Source of the DNA: DASPSM01 sp963800135
Lineage (GTDB): Bacteria > Planctomycetota > Planctomycetia > Planctomycetales > Planctomycetaceae
NCBI GenBank assembly: GCA_963800135.1
Contig: CAWCZR010000021.1
Location: forward strand, 248,001 to 312,000
Direction: 5' to 3'
Length of the DNA stretch: 64,000 bases
Of the stretch, positions 36,079-46,634 are shown one piece after another. A program made the position numbers and the translations under genes. The first letter of the stretch is position 1. Every line of letters begins with the position of its first letter. The notes below the pieces were generated by a model. The model made no database searches and had not been told where the DNA came from. It was given only the letters and a program-made list of their open reading frames with translations.

Positions 36079-36563
36079 CTACTTGGCTCCCGCGACGGGC
36101 ATTTGCGATGGATCGAGCCGCCCGATCTGTACCAGCACCGAGGCCTGGTCCCAGTAAATCCTCTCGCAGACGATGTCGTCGTTGCCTAACTGCACGACGA
36201 CCACGGTGGGCACGTCGACGTGCCGACCGGTCGGCGGCACGCCCGGCGGCATCCAGTCCATCTCGATGTCGTGCGTGAAACTGAAGATGATCTCGTCGAT
36301 CACCCGTTCCTGGCCGACGGTCCGGCAGACCGGCGTGATCCGCGTGTCGGCCGGCATCTTGGGGATGAAGTGCCGGCCGAAGAATAGGAGCATCTCGTCC
36401 CGGCCGCGGCCGCCGGTCAGCACCGGGACGTGATTCACATAGTTGTCGTCGGACATCGTATCGACGGTGCGGGCCGCGTCACGGTCGGTGAACTCGTAAA
36501 CCGCATGTGCCGCTCCCAGAGTTCGATCAAGTGACGCTCGTGGGGCGTGAACGGGTCTGTCAT
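36079..36563 (-). CDS. NTF2-like (SnoaL) family protein (frameshifted near 36510)
   Basis: About 161 residues. MTDPFTPHERHLIELWERHM leads by a frame change into AVYEFTDRDAARTVDTMSDD, then NYVNHVPVLTGGRGRDEM, FGRHFIPKMPADTRITPVCR and GRHVDVPTVVVVQL. This is a SnoaL-like alpha+beta cone. The family includes ester cyclases and dehydratases, but the pocket residues do not identify a substrate. Start at 36563 by homology and reading. Confidence 0.7.
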
Positions 36564-36614
36564 CGCCGTCCCTCCGGGGAAGCCAAATCACGGCCCAACC
36601 GCGCGTGAGCTCGA

Positions 36615-37321
36615 TTACGAGTTCACCAGATCGAGAAAGCGGGTCGCGAATTTCGGAGCGGTTCCCGAGTCTTCGTGCTTGAAGAAGACGAAGGCCTCGT
36701 CCCACTTTTGCGACTTGGCCTTGTCGATCCACTCGACTAGGTGCTGCTTGGAGTACTCTTCACGCCGCAGCCGCAACATGCCCCAGCGGGCCGTGTTCAC
36801 CAGGTCTCGGCGACCGCAAATCCTCCGAGTCGGCCACGCAGAGAGAACACCATTCTTGCTGAAGCCTTGCGACGACCTCGTCGTCGAACCAGCTCTCGTG
36901 GCGAAACTTCATCGCAACGGCAGTGCCGGCCGGAATGAGATACCCAAGAATCCGTCTCGAGCCGCGGCAAGTCTTTCTTGAAGTTCGGCGGCAGCTGAAA
37001 GAGCAGCGGCCCCAACCGCTGTTTGAGCACGGACGCCACCTGCAGGAATCGCTCCGTCGAATCTTGGATATCCTTGAGCCGCTTGAAGTGCGTGATCGCC
37101 TGCGCGGCCTTGAGCACAAACCGAAAGTTCTCGGGCACCTGGGGGGCCCACGACTCGAGCACGCTGGGAGCCGGCATGCGATAGAAGGTGTTGTTGATCT
37201 CAACGGTGGAGAACCGCCGGGCGTAGAAGCTCAACATCTCGTTGGCGGGCATCTTCTCCGGGTAAAAGCTCCCCTTCCACTCCTTGTAGCTGTAGCCGCT
37301 CGTGCCGACGAAGAACCGCAT
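36615..37321 (-). CDS. DUF72 (YecE-like) protein, two frameshifts
   Basis: About 235 residues. It begins MRFFVGTSGYSYKEWKGSFY and contains FSTVEINNTFYRMP, PQVPENFRFVLKAAQAITH and GPLLFQLPPNFKKDLPRLE. Later frames give AVAMKFRHESWFDDEV and, at the end, FFKHEDSGTAPKFATRFLDL. DUF72 proteins have a TIM-barrel-like fold and no known reaction. Start at 37321 is set by the invariant N-terminus. Frame changes lie near 36960 and 36810. Confidence 0.85.
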
Positions 37322-37709
37322 GATGATTGCAGCCTGCCGAGGTGTCGAAACCCGCCCCAAAAATCGCCACTATGCATTGTGCTCGACGCACAAAGGCGTC
37401 GCAAGAACCGACCGCGACGGAATTAACCATCGGCCCGCCTCGACGGCGGGCGCAGCCCCGCTCCCGCCCGCATCGTTCCGCCCGGCAATATCGGTTCTTT
37501 CTGTTCTTTTGGGGTGATCACCGCCCCCTCTTAACCCCTTGGGCACCGGCAGGTTTACACGTTTACGGCGCTCTTCGGACCTGCGAACCAAGCGAGAGCG
37601 GCAGACAACCGCGACATGTGACTTCAGGGCACGGTGATTGCGAGCGTGCAGCAGCGACGTTAAATTCGAGCCGTCGCCGGACTGCGGATCCTCGCTGCCC
37701 GGTTGGCAC
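37322..37709. other. Intergenic region, nothing recognised
   Basis: 388 bases between the divergent DUF72 gene and tRNA-Arg. Open frames here have no protein-like pattern. The tRNA promoter should lie in the last part. Confidence 0.4.
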
Positions 37710-37782
37710 GCACTCGTAGCTCAACGGATAGAGCATCGGTCTTCGGAACCGAGGGTTGGGGGTTCGAATCCCTCCGAGTGCA
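37710..37782 (+). tRNA. tRNA-Arg (TCG)
   Basis: Canonical: acceptor GCACTCG/CGAGTGC, anticodon arm TCGGT-CTTCGGA-ACCGA, T-loop TTCGAAT, discriminator A. A second, divergent tRNA-Arg(TCG) lies in the array at 16438. Confidence 0.96.
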
Positions 37783-37788
37783 TTTGTT

Positions 37789-38837
37789 TTACCGCTTGAA
37801 CGCAACTCGACAACAGCTCTGCCTAGTGGGCGAGGCCAGTTGTTCGCGAGGCGTGTTTCGGTGCGGGCGGCGCCGTCCGAAAAACTGGCGCGGGCCCGCG
37901 GGCTTTCCGTCGAGCTGAGCGGCGAGCCAATCCAGGCCTTCGAGATTGTCTCGCAGCCGCGCCTCGGCATCGAGGTCGGTGTGGTTGAGGATGCCGATCG
38001 GTCCGCGCCAGTCGCTGTCGCGAATGATGCGCAGCAGCTGCAAGTCGAGTTTGCCGGCGCCGATTGGCAGGATTTGACGACCGTTTTTCTCTCCGTCGGG
38101 GTCCATCCCGTTGAGGCAGAGCGCCAAGAGGTGCGGCTTCATCTGCGCGAGCAGCTCGGGGAATCGGCGAAGATGCTCGTGGCCGTGGTGCAGGTTGTAG
38201 ACAATTCCCACGTTCGGCATGTGCAGCGTGTCGAGGATCGCGAGCTGATTTTCCGGCTCGCCGAACCAGCCGCCGTGATTGTAGAGCCCGACCTGGCAGC
38301 CGATTTTCTCCGCCGCCTCGGCAATTGGCCGAATGCGGTCCGCTTCCGCCGCGATCCGCTGACGTTGTCCTCGACGGAAGCGGTCGGTGCGCCGCCTCCC
38401 ATCACCCAGAGCTGTGTCTGCACGTTGTGCCTCTTGAGGACCGCGAGAATGTGCCGCGCTTCGTCATTCAGTACCGTGGGGAACCACCAGGCGAGCAAGC
38501 GAATGTGGTGCTTGTGCAATGCCTCGATCTCGGCGTCAAAGGTCGGAATGTGTTCCGCGCGATAATCGTAGGCGAATGCTTTGAAGCCGAGCCGTTCGAG
38601 CATTGCGGCCCGTTCTTCGGGTCCGCGTTTCTGTGCGTCGAACGGGACGATGCACCAGGCGTACAAATTGTCGCGTCGGAAGACAGCTCGCCGGCCGGCC
38701 GCGGAACGGAATCTCCGGCCGCTGCGGCGGACTGCTAAAAGCGCCGCCACGCAGATCGCCACGTGACTCGAATGACTTGGATCATGCTCCTGCCCATCCC
38801 GAGCTTGCACCCGAGGAATCGAGCACGAAATTGGCAC
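37789..38837 (-). CDS. Sugar phosphate isomerase/epimerase-like TIM barrel (frameshifted near 38375)
   Basis: About 345 residues. The first frame has LYAWCIVPFDAQKRGPEE, ERLGFKAFAYDYRAEHIPTF and LLAWWFPTVLND. After the frame change it continues IRPIAEAAEKIGCQVGLYNH, GGWFGEPENQLAILDTLH, MPNVGIVYNLHHGHEHL, and PHLLALCLNGMDPD. This is the xylose-isomerase-like TIM barrel with metal-binding Glu/His residues (NLHHGHEH). The sugar is unknown. The N-terminus (positions 38760-38837) is uncertain and may include a signal peptide. Confidence 0.78.
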
Positions 38838-39021
38838 GCATCGGGCGCGGTGTCGTTGCGATGCTCAACCTCGGCACGTTCGTCGCACTCCAATCTATCA
38901 GCATCTGTTCGTGGTCGCGACGAACATCGCGAACGCAGTGGAACGTTGTGGAACGTTCGCCGTTCCATCGACGGCTGTACAATCCCGATTCGACTCTCCC
39001 GCCCTCTTTGAGTGGACCGCA

Positions 39022-41040
39022 ATGCGCTGGTGCGTGCTCGTCGTCGTCTGCCTGCTGATGTTCGCCGACTGAACGGCTTTGGACAATCCACCGGCAACGT
39101 CGACTGGCCCCGCGTCGGCAATGATCCCGGCTGCATGCGGTATTCCAGTTGGAGCAAATCAATCGGCTGAACGTCGCACAGCTCAAACCCGTCTGGACCT
39201 ATCACACCGACGAGCTCAGGGGCCGCGCCGGCAAGACGATCGAGTGCACGCCCATCGTGGTCGGCGGCGTGATGTACGTCACGACCGGCTACCTCCGCGT
39301 GGTCGCCCTGGATGCGGCGACCGGTCACGAATTCTGGAATTTCGATCCGCTGCAGGATCATCCCTTCCCGCACTCGCCGACCTCCGGCGGCGTCAACCGC
39401 GGCTGTGCCTACTGGTCGGACGGCAAGACGGACGGCGAGCGACGGATTGTCCACGGCACTGCGGACGGCCGGCTGTTCTCCCTCGACGCGAAAACCGGCC
39501 GGCTCGACCCGCAATTTCGGCGAAGACGGGCATTCTCGATCTGCGCCTGGGACTTGCCCCGAACGTCGCTTCGCTCGCCTACGGACCGACCTCCGCACCC
39601 GCGATCTGGAAGGACACGGTCATTGTCGGCGTCTCTTGCGGCGAAGGCCCCGAACTCGCCGCACCCGGCGACATCCGTGCCTTCGATGTCCGCACCGGCC
39701 GGGAAGTCTGGCGTTTTCGCACCGTGCCCGGACCCGGCGAAGTCGGTCACGAAACTTGGGAAGGCGACTCGTGGAAAGACCGCGGCGGCGTCAATGCCTG
39801 GGGAGGATTCAGCGTCGACATGAAGCGGGGCCTGGTCTTCGCCGGACTCGGTTCGGCCGCCTTCGATTTCTATGGCGGAGATCGGCGGGGAACAAACCTC
39901 TTCGCGAACTGCACGATCGCTCTCGAACGCAAGAACGGGCGCACGCGTGTGGCATTTTCAGACGCTCCATCACGACTTGTGGGATCACGATCTGCCGGTG
40001 TACCCGAACCTGGTCACCGTCACGCGCGGGGGCAAGCCAGTCGACGCCGTCGCCCAGGTGACGAAGACGGGTTACGTCTTCCTGTTCGACCGCGAGACCG
40101 GCAAGCCGCTCTTTGCCGTCGAAGAGAAAGCCGTGCCCCTGTCTGATGTCGCCCGGCGAGCAGGCCTGGCCGACGCAGCCCATCCCGGTGAAGCCTCCGC
40201 CTTTCGCCGCTCAGTTCCTCGACGAGACAAACGTGACGAACATCGGCAAGGCCAACCACGAGTCGGCCCTCGCCCGTCTGCGAAAAATCCGCGGCGGCCC
40301 GGCCTTTCAGCCGCCGAGTTTCAAAGGCACGATCGCCGTTCCCGGACTGTTGGGGGGAGCGAATTGGTCCGGCGCCTCGTTCGATCCGACCACCGGCCTG
40401 CTCTACGTCAACTCGAACAATCTGCCGTTCATCATCACGCTTGTCGAAGCCAAGCCCGGCAAGCAGCAGCGATACGGTCCCTATCGCCATACGGGCTACC
40501 CGCAGTTTCGCGATCACGAAGGTTACCCCGGCATCAAGCCGCCCTGGGGCCTGTTGAACGCCATCAACCTCAACACGGGCGAATTTCGCCTGGCGCGTGC
40601 CCCTCGGGGAATATCCCGAGCTGACGGCCCGCGGCATCCCGCAAACAGGCACGGAAAAGATCGGCGGCACGATCGTCACCGCCGGCGGTTTAGTGTTCGT
40701 CGCCGCGACCAAAGACGAACGGATCCACGCGTTCGATAAGAGGACCGGCAAGCTGCTTTGGCAACACCCGCTTCCCGCCGGCGGCTACGCCACGCCATCG
40801 ACCTACATGGTCAACGGCCGTCAATACGTCGTCATCGCGGCAGGCGGCGCCGGCAAAATGGAAACAAAAGCGGGCGACGCGTTCGTAGCATTCGCCCGCC
40901 CTGAGAGGCTAAGTTGCGCGGCCAGGACCCGTGTGGCTACCGACGGGCCGCAGGCGAGCGTCGAACTATTGAGATTCGCCGCGAGCGTCGTTGGCGGCGT
41001 TGGCGGCGTTCCACTCCGTCTTCAATTTTGCGCGGAATGA
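39022..41040 (+). CDS. PQQ-type quinoprotein dehydrogenase-like protein (at least five frameshifts)
   Basis: It starts with a signal (MRWCVLVVVCLLMF), then VDWPRVGNDPGC, INRLNVAQLKPVWTYHTDEL and VVGGVMYVTTGYLRVVALD. Further frames give GDIRAFDVRTGREVWRFRTV, HHDLWDHDLPVYPNLVTV, GANWSGASFDPTTGLLYVNS and GGTIVTAGGLVFVAATKDE. This is the PQQ-repeat beta-propeller of membrane or periplasmic glucose-type dehydrogenases. Frame changes occur near 39070, 39145, 39530, 39960, 40190 and 40600. The family end is probably GDAFVAFAxP near 40904; the open frame continues to 41040. Confidence 0.72.
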
Positions 41041-41044
41041 GGAC

Positions 41045-44000
41045 CACCGCGGTGCCGTTACTGTCGATCCTTTGCCCGCTCGTGGCCCGCGCCAGATGAA
41101 TCAAACGCTCGTGCCCGGCGTGCCGTCGTCCAGCGTCCAAAGGCGAATGACAGCATCGGCGCTCACTGTCACGGAGCTGATTGCCGTGCTCGCGAAACGC
41201 GACGAAGATCACGTGGTCCGTATGCTTAAACGCCGGCGACACCGGCTCGCCCGTCTCGGCGTCCCAACTCGCGCGTTTGTGTCGTCGCTGCCTGTCGCGA
41301 TCAATGTGCCGTCGTCGCGGATTGCGCAGCAGGTTGCGGGGGCTCGATGTGGAGACGTGGTGGGGACAACCTTGTCCTCGGGCCACATGTCTGCTCGGGC
41401 TATGCGTGTAATATCTTCCTCGCCGACATCATAAACGCGGGCAACATATTGCTCGTCCGTGGTGACAAGCCGCGTTCCGTCGGCAGAAAAGCAGGCGGAG
41501 ATCGGCGAACCGACAATTGTCCGGATCGGCTCAAGCGTCGAAGCCTTGCAGATCGCTGCCGTGCGCCTTGCGCCAAGTGACAAGCACCAATCGATCGTCG
41601 CGGCTCACGATGCAGTTCCCAATGTTTGCAACCATTAGATTCGGAAACTCGGCAATGACGTGCTGAGAAGCCAGATCCAAAGGCATACCCGACGACCACC
41701 GCCCGCTGTATAGATGTGACCATCGTCTCCGAAGAGCGTAAGGTTAAGTCCGGCTCCATGTCTCAGCTCAGATGCGTGCCGGGGCTCGCCTCGGAAAAAA
41801 CATGTGCGGTTCCATCGACGTTGGCCGTCACAAGCGATTGCCCGTCCGGGGAGAAGCGAACGTCAGTGAGCGGTCCAGCTCCCGCCTGTCGCCGGACAAA
41901 TCGCGGCTGTAGGGAAAGATCCCAAACACTCAAATCGCCTCCCTTGTCCGCAAGAACGAGGGACTTGCCATCGGCCGAAAATGCGGCGTGCAGAGTCCCC
42001 GCGGTGTTGGGGGGCGCGACGCCGAGAGTTCGGCCGCTTCTAAGTCACAAAGCACCAGTGGTGCCGGTCTAAAAGCAAAAGCCAGCGTCCACCGGGGCTG
42101 AGTTGAACACCTCGAAGTCCGTGGACGTCTCCGCAGCGATGCTCCGATCTCAAAGCGTCCCTCAAGCTCCACTCCCGAAGAATTCCATCGAGTCCGGCTG
42201 CCATGACATGCTGCTCGTCGGCATTGAACTCCGCCCAAACGACGTTCCCTCGCAGACGAACGGCGGGCGCTCGGCAAGCCTGAATTTAAATTCCAAAGCC
42301 GAACCAGATCGTCCTCATCGCCGCTTACGAGCGTTGGCCGTCCTTGGAGAAAGACAGCGAGCGAACGGATTGTTCATGCCGGAAGTCACCAGATAGGGGA
42401 GCTTTGGTTTTCACATTCCAGACGTGGATGCGGCCGTCACACATCCCGCCGCGATCAAGGTCCCGTAGCATCAAGGCCAGGCGGACGACGGGAATGCTCA
42501 GGTCGGCGACGAATTCCTGGGCAAAAGTCTTCTGTCCCAGGCTCGCACCGACCGTCATCACTGCCGGCGAAGAGGAGCTGTCGTCCGGGACGAACTCGAG
42601 ACAATTCACCGATCTCCCAAGCGTGCGATTAGCTAATCGTTTTGCCCGCAACGGACCAAAAATGGACCTCCGCGTCTGATCCGCCGCCGCCAGCAGCGAA
42701 CCATCCGCGCTAAATTCGAACTGGTGGCCGGCTTTGATGATTGAAGCTGCCCACCAGACCGCCAGTTGCCGCATCCCAGAAACGCACTCCACCGTCCTCG
42801 AGCAGGCAGGCCAAATGTCCCGTCGGATCGAAGGTGATCGATTCAAGTTCCGCTCGTGCTTCAGCACCTGAGCAGCGGCAGTCAGGTCGGAGGCCGGCCA
42901 AACCCGGGCGTTTGATCCGAGCAAGCGGTTGCGGACCACTTGCCGTCCGGACTGAAGCAACATTGGCACAAGGTATTCGGATGCCGCAATCTCACCGTGG
43001 TCGAGCGGGAGTCGCAAGGTCGACCACAGTCCCTCGAGAGCAAAAGCGCCAGAGCGATAACCGCTCTTGGGGGTCATGCAACGGCGGAATCGGTCCCGGA
43101 CGCCGCCACAAGCCGTCGAGTCGCTGTCCCTCCATGGGCGTCAAAAGCCGCAGGCGATGCGCGAGATTCACGGGACGCCTCCGGGAGCTGTTCCAGCGCC
43201 GCGGATCCACGGAAGTCCCAGGGCGGGATTCCCCACGTCCGATCTTTCAGCCCCCTTGGAGATGAAAAGCTTGTCGAGCCTTGCCGCGGTCGCCTCCGAC
43301 TCCTCTTGAAGCTGCGTGTTGGCTCTGGCAATTTCGGCCTTGTTAATCGACCAGACAGCCGGAAGACTGACGCCTAAGAGGAGGGCGACTGCGATTGGGA
43401 TCGCCGTCCGCGGGTGTCGGCGGCCCCATAGCCACAGCGCGCGATGCGGGAATCTTCCACACCCAGACGGATCTTTCCAGGTATCGCGGAGGTCTTGAGC
43501 GAGGGCCTCGGCGGACTCGTAACGGTCAGCGGGCGTTTTCTCCAAGCAGGTCAGGCATGTTCGGTCGAGATCGCGAGAAAGGCCTGGATTGACCGCGATT
43601 GGTGAAGGAGGTTGGGAATCATCACCTGATCAGAAACGGTTTGCACGCTGCCGCGAAACGGGCGTTCGCCGTGAGGAGTTCGTAAAGCACGACCCCAAGA
43701 CTATAAACATCGCTCCGTGCATCCGCAGGCCGTCCCTCCGCCTGCTCGGGACTCATGTAGCGGGGGTTCCCAGAATTTGTCCGGCAACGCTGATCACGCC
43801 TCGCCCGGTCCCCGCGCAAATTAAAATCCATCACGATAAGGTCGCGGCGGTCGTCGAGCATGACGTCGACGGCTCGGCATCGCGATGGATGACGCCACGC
43901 TCATGCGCATCTTGAAAGCGCGGGCCAGCGTGCAGACGATTGCGGCTGCTTCGCGAGGGTCGAACTTCCGGGAAGCCATCGTCTGAGCGAGAGTGCTGCA

Positions 44001-44833
44001 GGCACAAACGCCGAGACGATGAATGGCTGCTCCCGGGATCTTCCGATCTCATAAACCGCAACGATCCCAGGAGGCCGCAGCGCCACTGCACTTTGAGCCT
44101 CGCGGATGGGTCGCTCTTGCTCCTTCTCTGACCCAAGCACCCCTGCTCTGGGGAATTTGATGGCGACGATCGACCGAGTCGGGTGTCGATAGCTCGAAAC
44201 AGCTTCCGAACCCGCCTTGGCCGATCGAATCGACGAAGCGGGCTCCCGAGCGCTCGGAATGCCGGAAGTCGTGGCGGCTCCCCGGCCGAGATGCGGAGAC
44301 GGTGTCTCAAGAAGAGTTCTGGTTGGAGGCCGAGACGGAGATGTTCGAGTTCCGCCTGGTCGGCAGCACTCTCCGCGGCTTCTTCACCCCCAACGCCAGG
44401 TTTCTCCAGGTTCAGTCGGCGTCCCAGTATATCTCATATGATTGGCTCGGCGTCGGATGCGGAGCGATTTCCACCGCGCCTCCACCCGCAGCAAGGCCAA
44501 GATGGTCTGTCCCTGCGATTGAAGCTGCGGAAACCCCGCGGAGTAGTCTTCGGCACTGCGGTGTCACCGGCCTTTACGGTACTCGAGATCGCGATGACAA
44601 CGCTGCAGAAGGGCACTGCTTTGAGCACTCGCCCTTCCCCAGTATTCGCTGATGACGGTCGATCGCCTCGCTGCCCGGCATATCGGGCGCTGGACAGCTC
44701 GTTCAATGTCAACCGCCGAGATGAAGCGTTCGGATGACATCACCGAATCCGTAGGTTGTCGCCAGGCGTCACTCAGGAAGGAAAGATGAGCATCCCTTCG
44801 GTGGGCGGGGTCGATGAGGGTGGTGCCCGGCAA
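41045..44833 (-). pseudogene. Ser/Thr kinase with WD40 repeats, heavily frameshifted
   Basis: Kinase pieces appear in different frames: SIGQGGFGSCFE near 44200, REAQSAVALRPPGIVAVYEI near 44060, HERGVIHRDAEPS near 43890, YMSPEQAEGRPADARSDVYS near 43760 and TPADRYESAEALAQDLRDTW near 43530. A membrane segment follows (HPRTAIPIAVALLLGVSLPA). The remaining 2 kb encode WD40-like fragments (SWDAETGEPVSPAFKHTDHV; LWTLDDGTPGT). More than ten frame changes in 3.5 kb exceed the rate elsewhere, so this looks like real decay or very poor consensus. The left and right ends are approximate. Confidence 0.7.
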
Positions 44834-45065
44834 GCTTCAAAGCGATGAACATTTGATGATAACGGCGGGGGATGAAGTTGCGTCGCTTGACGTCGTAAAA
44901 AACGCGGTTCCCAGAGATGTCGACTATCGCATGTGTTGCCATCTACGAAGTATGGGAGGTTTACGGATTGTTTGCGGCCTAGCTTACGGTTAAATTGTGC
45001 CATCGTGATGCACTTGACGCCGCAGCTGGTTATGAGCTCTTGGCTGCCACTCTTGAGGTGCCGAC

Positions 45066-45221
45066 ATGGATTTCCCCGTTCAAACGGGTGCGGTTTTGCG
45101 GAAGCCTGGATTGCTGCTCAGGCGACCTCATCGTTCCGGCGCAATACGTCCAGCTGATGCCGGCTACGGATGTCGTCGGATGGGCTGTGTCCCGCCGACC
45201 ACCGGAGCCCCTGGGGACTGA
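45066..45221 (+). CDS. Putative RiPP precursor A (leader MDFPVQTGAVLR)
   Basis: 51 codons to a TGA at 45219. First of five tandem genes with the same leader pattern. GAGG at 45055-45058 is its ribosome site. The tail has CRRMGC. Reading on in the same frame past the TGA gives a Cys-dense stretch (CCDCDSRAELPACHCSSCLC) to a stop at 45329, so the TGA may be an error, a stop, or read through. Function inferred from the family layout. Confidence 0.6.
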   Translation: MDFPVQTGAVLRKPGLLLRRPHRSGAIRPADAGYGCRRMGCVPPTTGAPGD

Positions 45222-45381
45222 TGCTGCGATTGCGATTCTCGGGCCGAATTACCGGCATGCCACTGCAGTTCGTGTCTCTGCGATTACGAGTACGTTCACG
45301 ACAAAATCATTGCGTCTCGTGGTCCTTGAGGTGCCCTGCGGTGGCTGGCGCACCGATTCTCTTCTCGACAGGAGTTCAGCG

Positions 45382-45567
45382 ATGAACTTGCCGCTTCAAA
45401 TCAGTGCCGTGGTCCGAGCACGGCATGCAGTTTCGATATCCTCGAGACGCTTCCGTCGGGACAGTTCGCCGGCGACCAATTACTGTGGTTACGACAGCAC
45501 GACCGGTCGGCCCAACAGGACATGCCGCTCGCCGCCAACTTCAAAAATACCACTGTGTCGGGCCTGA
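45382..45567 (+). CDS. Putative RiPP precursor B (leader MNLPLQISAVVR)
   Basis: 61 residues as read, with GGAG seven bases before the ATG. The tail has NYCGYDSTTGRPNRTC. A one-base change in the A-run near 45548 would extend it in the next frame with YHCVGPDDPCTDCGHSDSHP to 45610. That end matches precursor C (CxDCG then DS), which supports the frameshift reading. Confidence 0.65.
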   Translation: MNLPLQISAVVRARHAVSISSRRFRRDSSPATNYCGYDSTTGRPNRTCRSPPTSKIPLCRA

Positions 45568-45663
45568 CGACCCTTGCACCGACTGCGGTCACAGCGATTC
45601 TCATCCGTGACTCGTCGCGTCACTGTGTCCACGTGGACATGCCACTACCGGTGAGGTTCCGCC

Positions 45664-45895
45664 ATGAAGCTCCCCATCCAAATGGGTGCTGTCGTAAGAA
45701 CGCAAAGCAGCTGTCCCGCAAAAAAAGCACCTTGCCCGGGAAGATGCTTCCGGCAGGGTATGTGCGACCTATCGGAACATTTGCAGCGACTGGCCGGGAA
45801 CAACCTGCCAAGATTGCGGCAGAGACGATAGTGCCGCGTGCTGCCTGAACCCGAACGCCGACTGCTCAACCGGCTACCCCGTCTGCACCGATTGA
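45664..45895 (+). CDS. Putative RiPP precursor C (leader MKLPIQMGAVVR), frameshifted
   Basis: The open frame from the ATG stops at 45831. A one-base change in the A-run at 45720-45726 leads into a Cys-rich tail: CATYRNICSDWPGTTCQDCG, then ACCLNPNADCSTGYPVCTD, with stop at 45893-45895. GAGG at 45653-45656 is the ribosome site. The stop lies next to the ribosome site of precursor D, as in a tandem operon. Confidence 0.65.
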
Positions 45896-45904
45896 GGTTA
45901 CGCC

Positions 45905-46066
45905 ATGAAGCTGCCGCTCCAAATGCGTGCCGTCGTCAGGGATTCTAAATTCTTGTCGGCGGGGCCGCGAAAGTTCGAACGGCCAGGACAGTTTTTCCCT
46001 CACGCAACCCGTGCCCGCAAGGGGCGCCCAGCACCTGCTCCGGCAACAACAGCGAAGGGGCCCTGA
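45905..46066 (+). CDS. Putative RiPP precursor D (leader MKLPLQMRAVVR)
   Basis: 53 residues as read. The other frames of the same stretch contain Cys-rich pieces (NPCPQGAPSTCSGNNSEG and ENGGVDCGKTGNHPGCVGP), so the native tail is probably longer and needs two corrections. The GAGG site upstream is shared in style with the other copies. Confidence 0.55.
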   Translation: MKLPLQMRAVVRDSKFLSAGPRKFERPGQFFPHATRARKGRPAPAPATTAKGP

Positions 46067-46179
46067 AAACGGCGGTGTCGATTGCGGGAAAACCGGTAAC
46101 CATCCGGGTTGTGTTGGCCCTTAAGATGCCGGGCTGCACCTGATGCTTTGATTCTGCCACCAACGATGAGGATCTGCCG

Positions 46180-46445
46180 ATGAATCTGCCGCTTCAAATG
46201 GGTGCTGTTCTCAGGGCTCCCGCGGGATTGTTTCGCTCCCGCAGTGCTTCCTCGCGGAACTGCTTCCAAGCACGGGATCGTGTCCTGCAGAATGCCAAAA
46301 CTGCCCCGCGCATTGTTGTAAGGGAGTTGGCGAATGCCTTCAGGGCCAGATGAAGTGCACCTGTGGCGTCGGCGGGAACTTCGCGTGTTGTAGTTCAAGT
46401 GGCTCCTGCATTTGTACGGGGAACATGCCCGGATGTGGATCGTGA
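46180..46445 (+). CDS. Putative RiPP precursor E (leader MNLPLQMGAVLR), frameshifted
   Basis: The ATG frame stops at 46353 without many cysteines. The neighbouring frame gives the densest core of the set: CPAECQNCPAHCCKGVGEC, then KCTCGVGGNFACCSSSGSC and ICTGNMPGCGS, stop at 46443-46445. One base change between 46215 and 46280 joins them. GAGG precedes the ATG by eight bases. Confidence 0.65.
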
Positions 46446-46634
46446 TTGATTCACAATCGCACGCCAAACGGCGCCGCGAGCGAAGTTGAGAGAAGCTTGA
46501 ACTATCGGCATCCGCAACTCCGCGTAACCTGTGAGTTAGCGGCGGCGTTCGGAATCGCGGCTTTTCGCCGGCGCGTTTGGCATGGTGGGCCGCGCGGGTT
46601 TCGCATGGCTGCCCAACGACCGGTTTCTTAGACA

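Noticed and set aside
36079..36732. Longer start for the SnoaL-like gene at 36732
   Set aside because: The extra residues have no family similarity; the other frame gives a better N-terminus from 36563.
45219..45221. Selenocysteine codon in precursor A
   Set aside because: Only one candidate TGA in a region full of indels and no visible selenoprotein machinery in the window. Kept as a low-ranked finding, not as an annotation.
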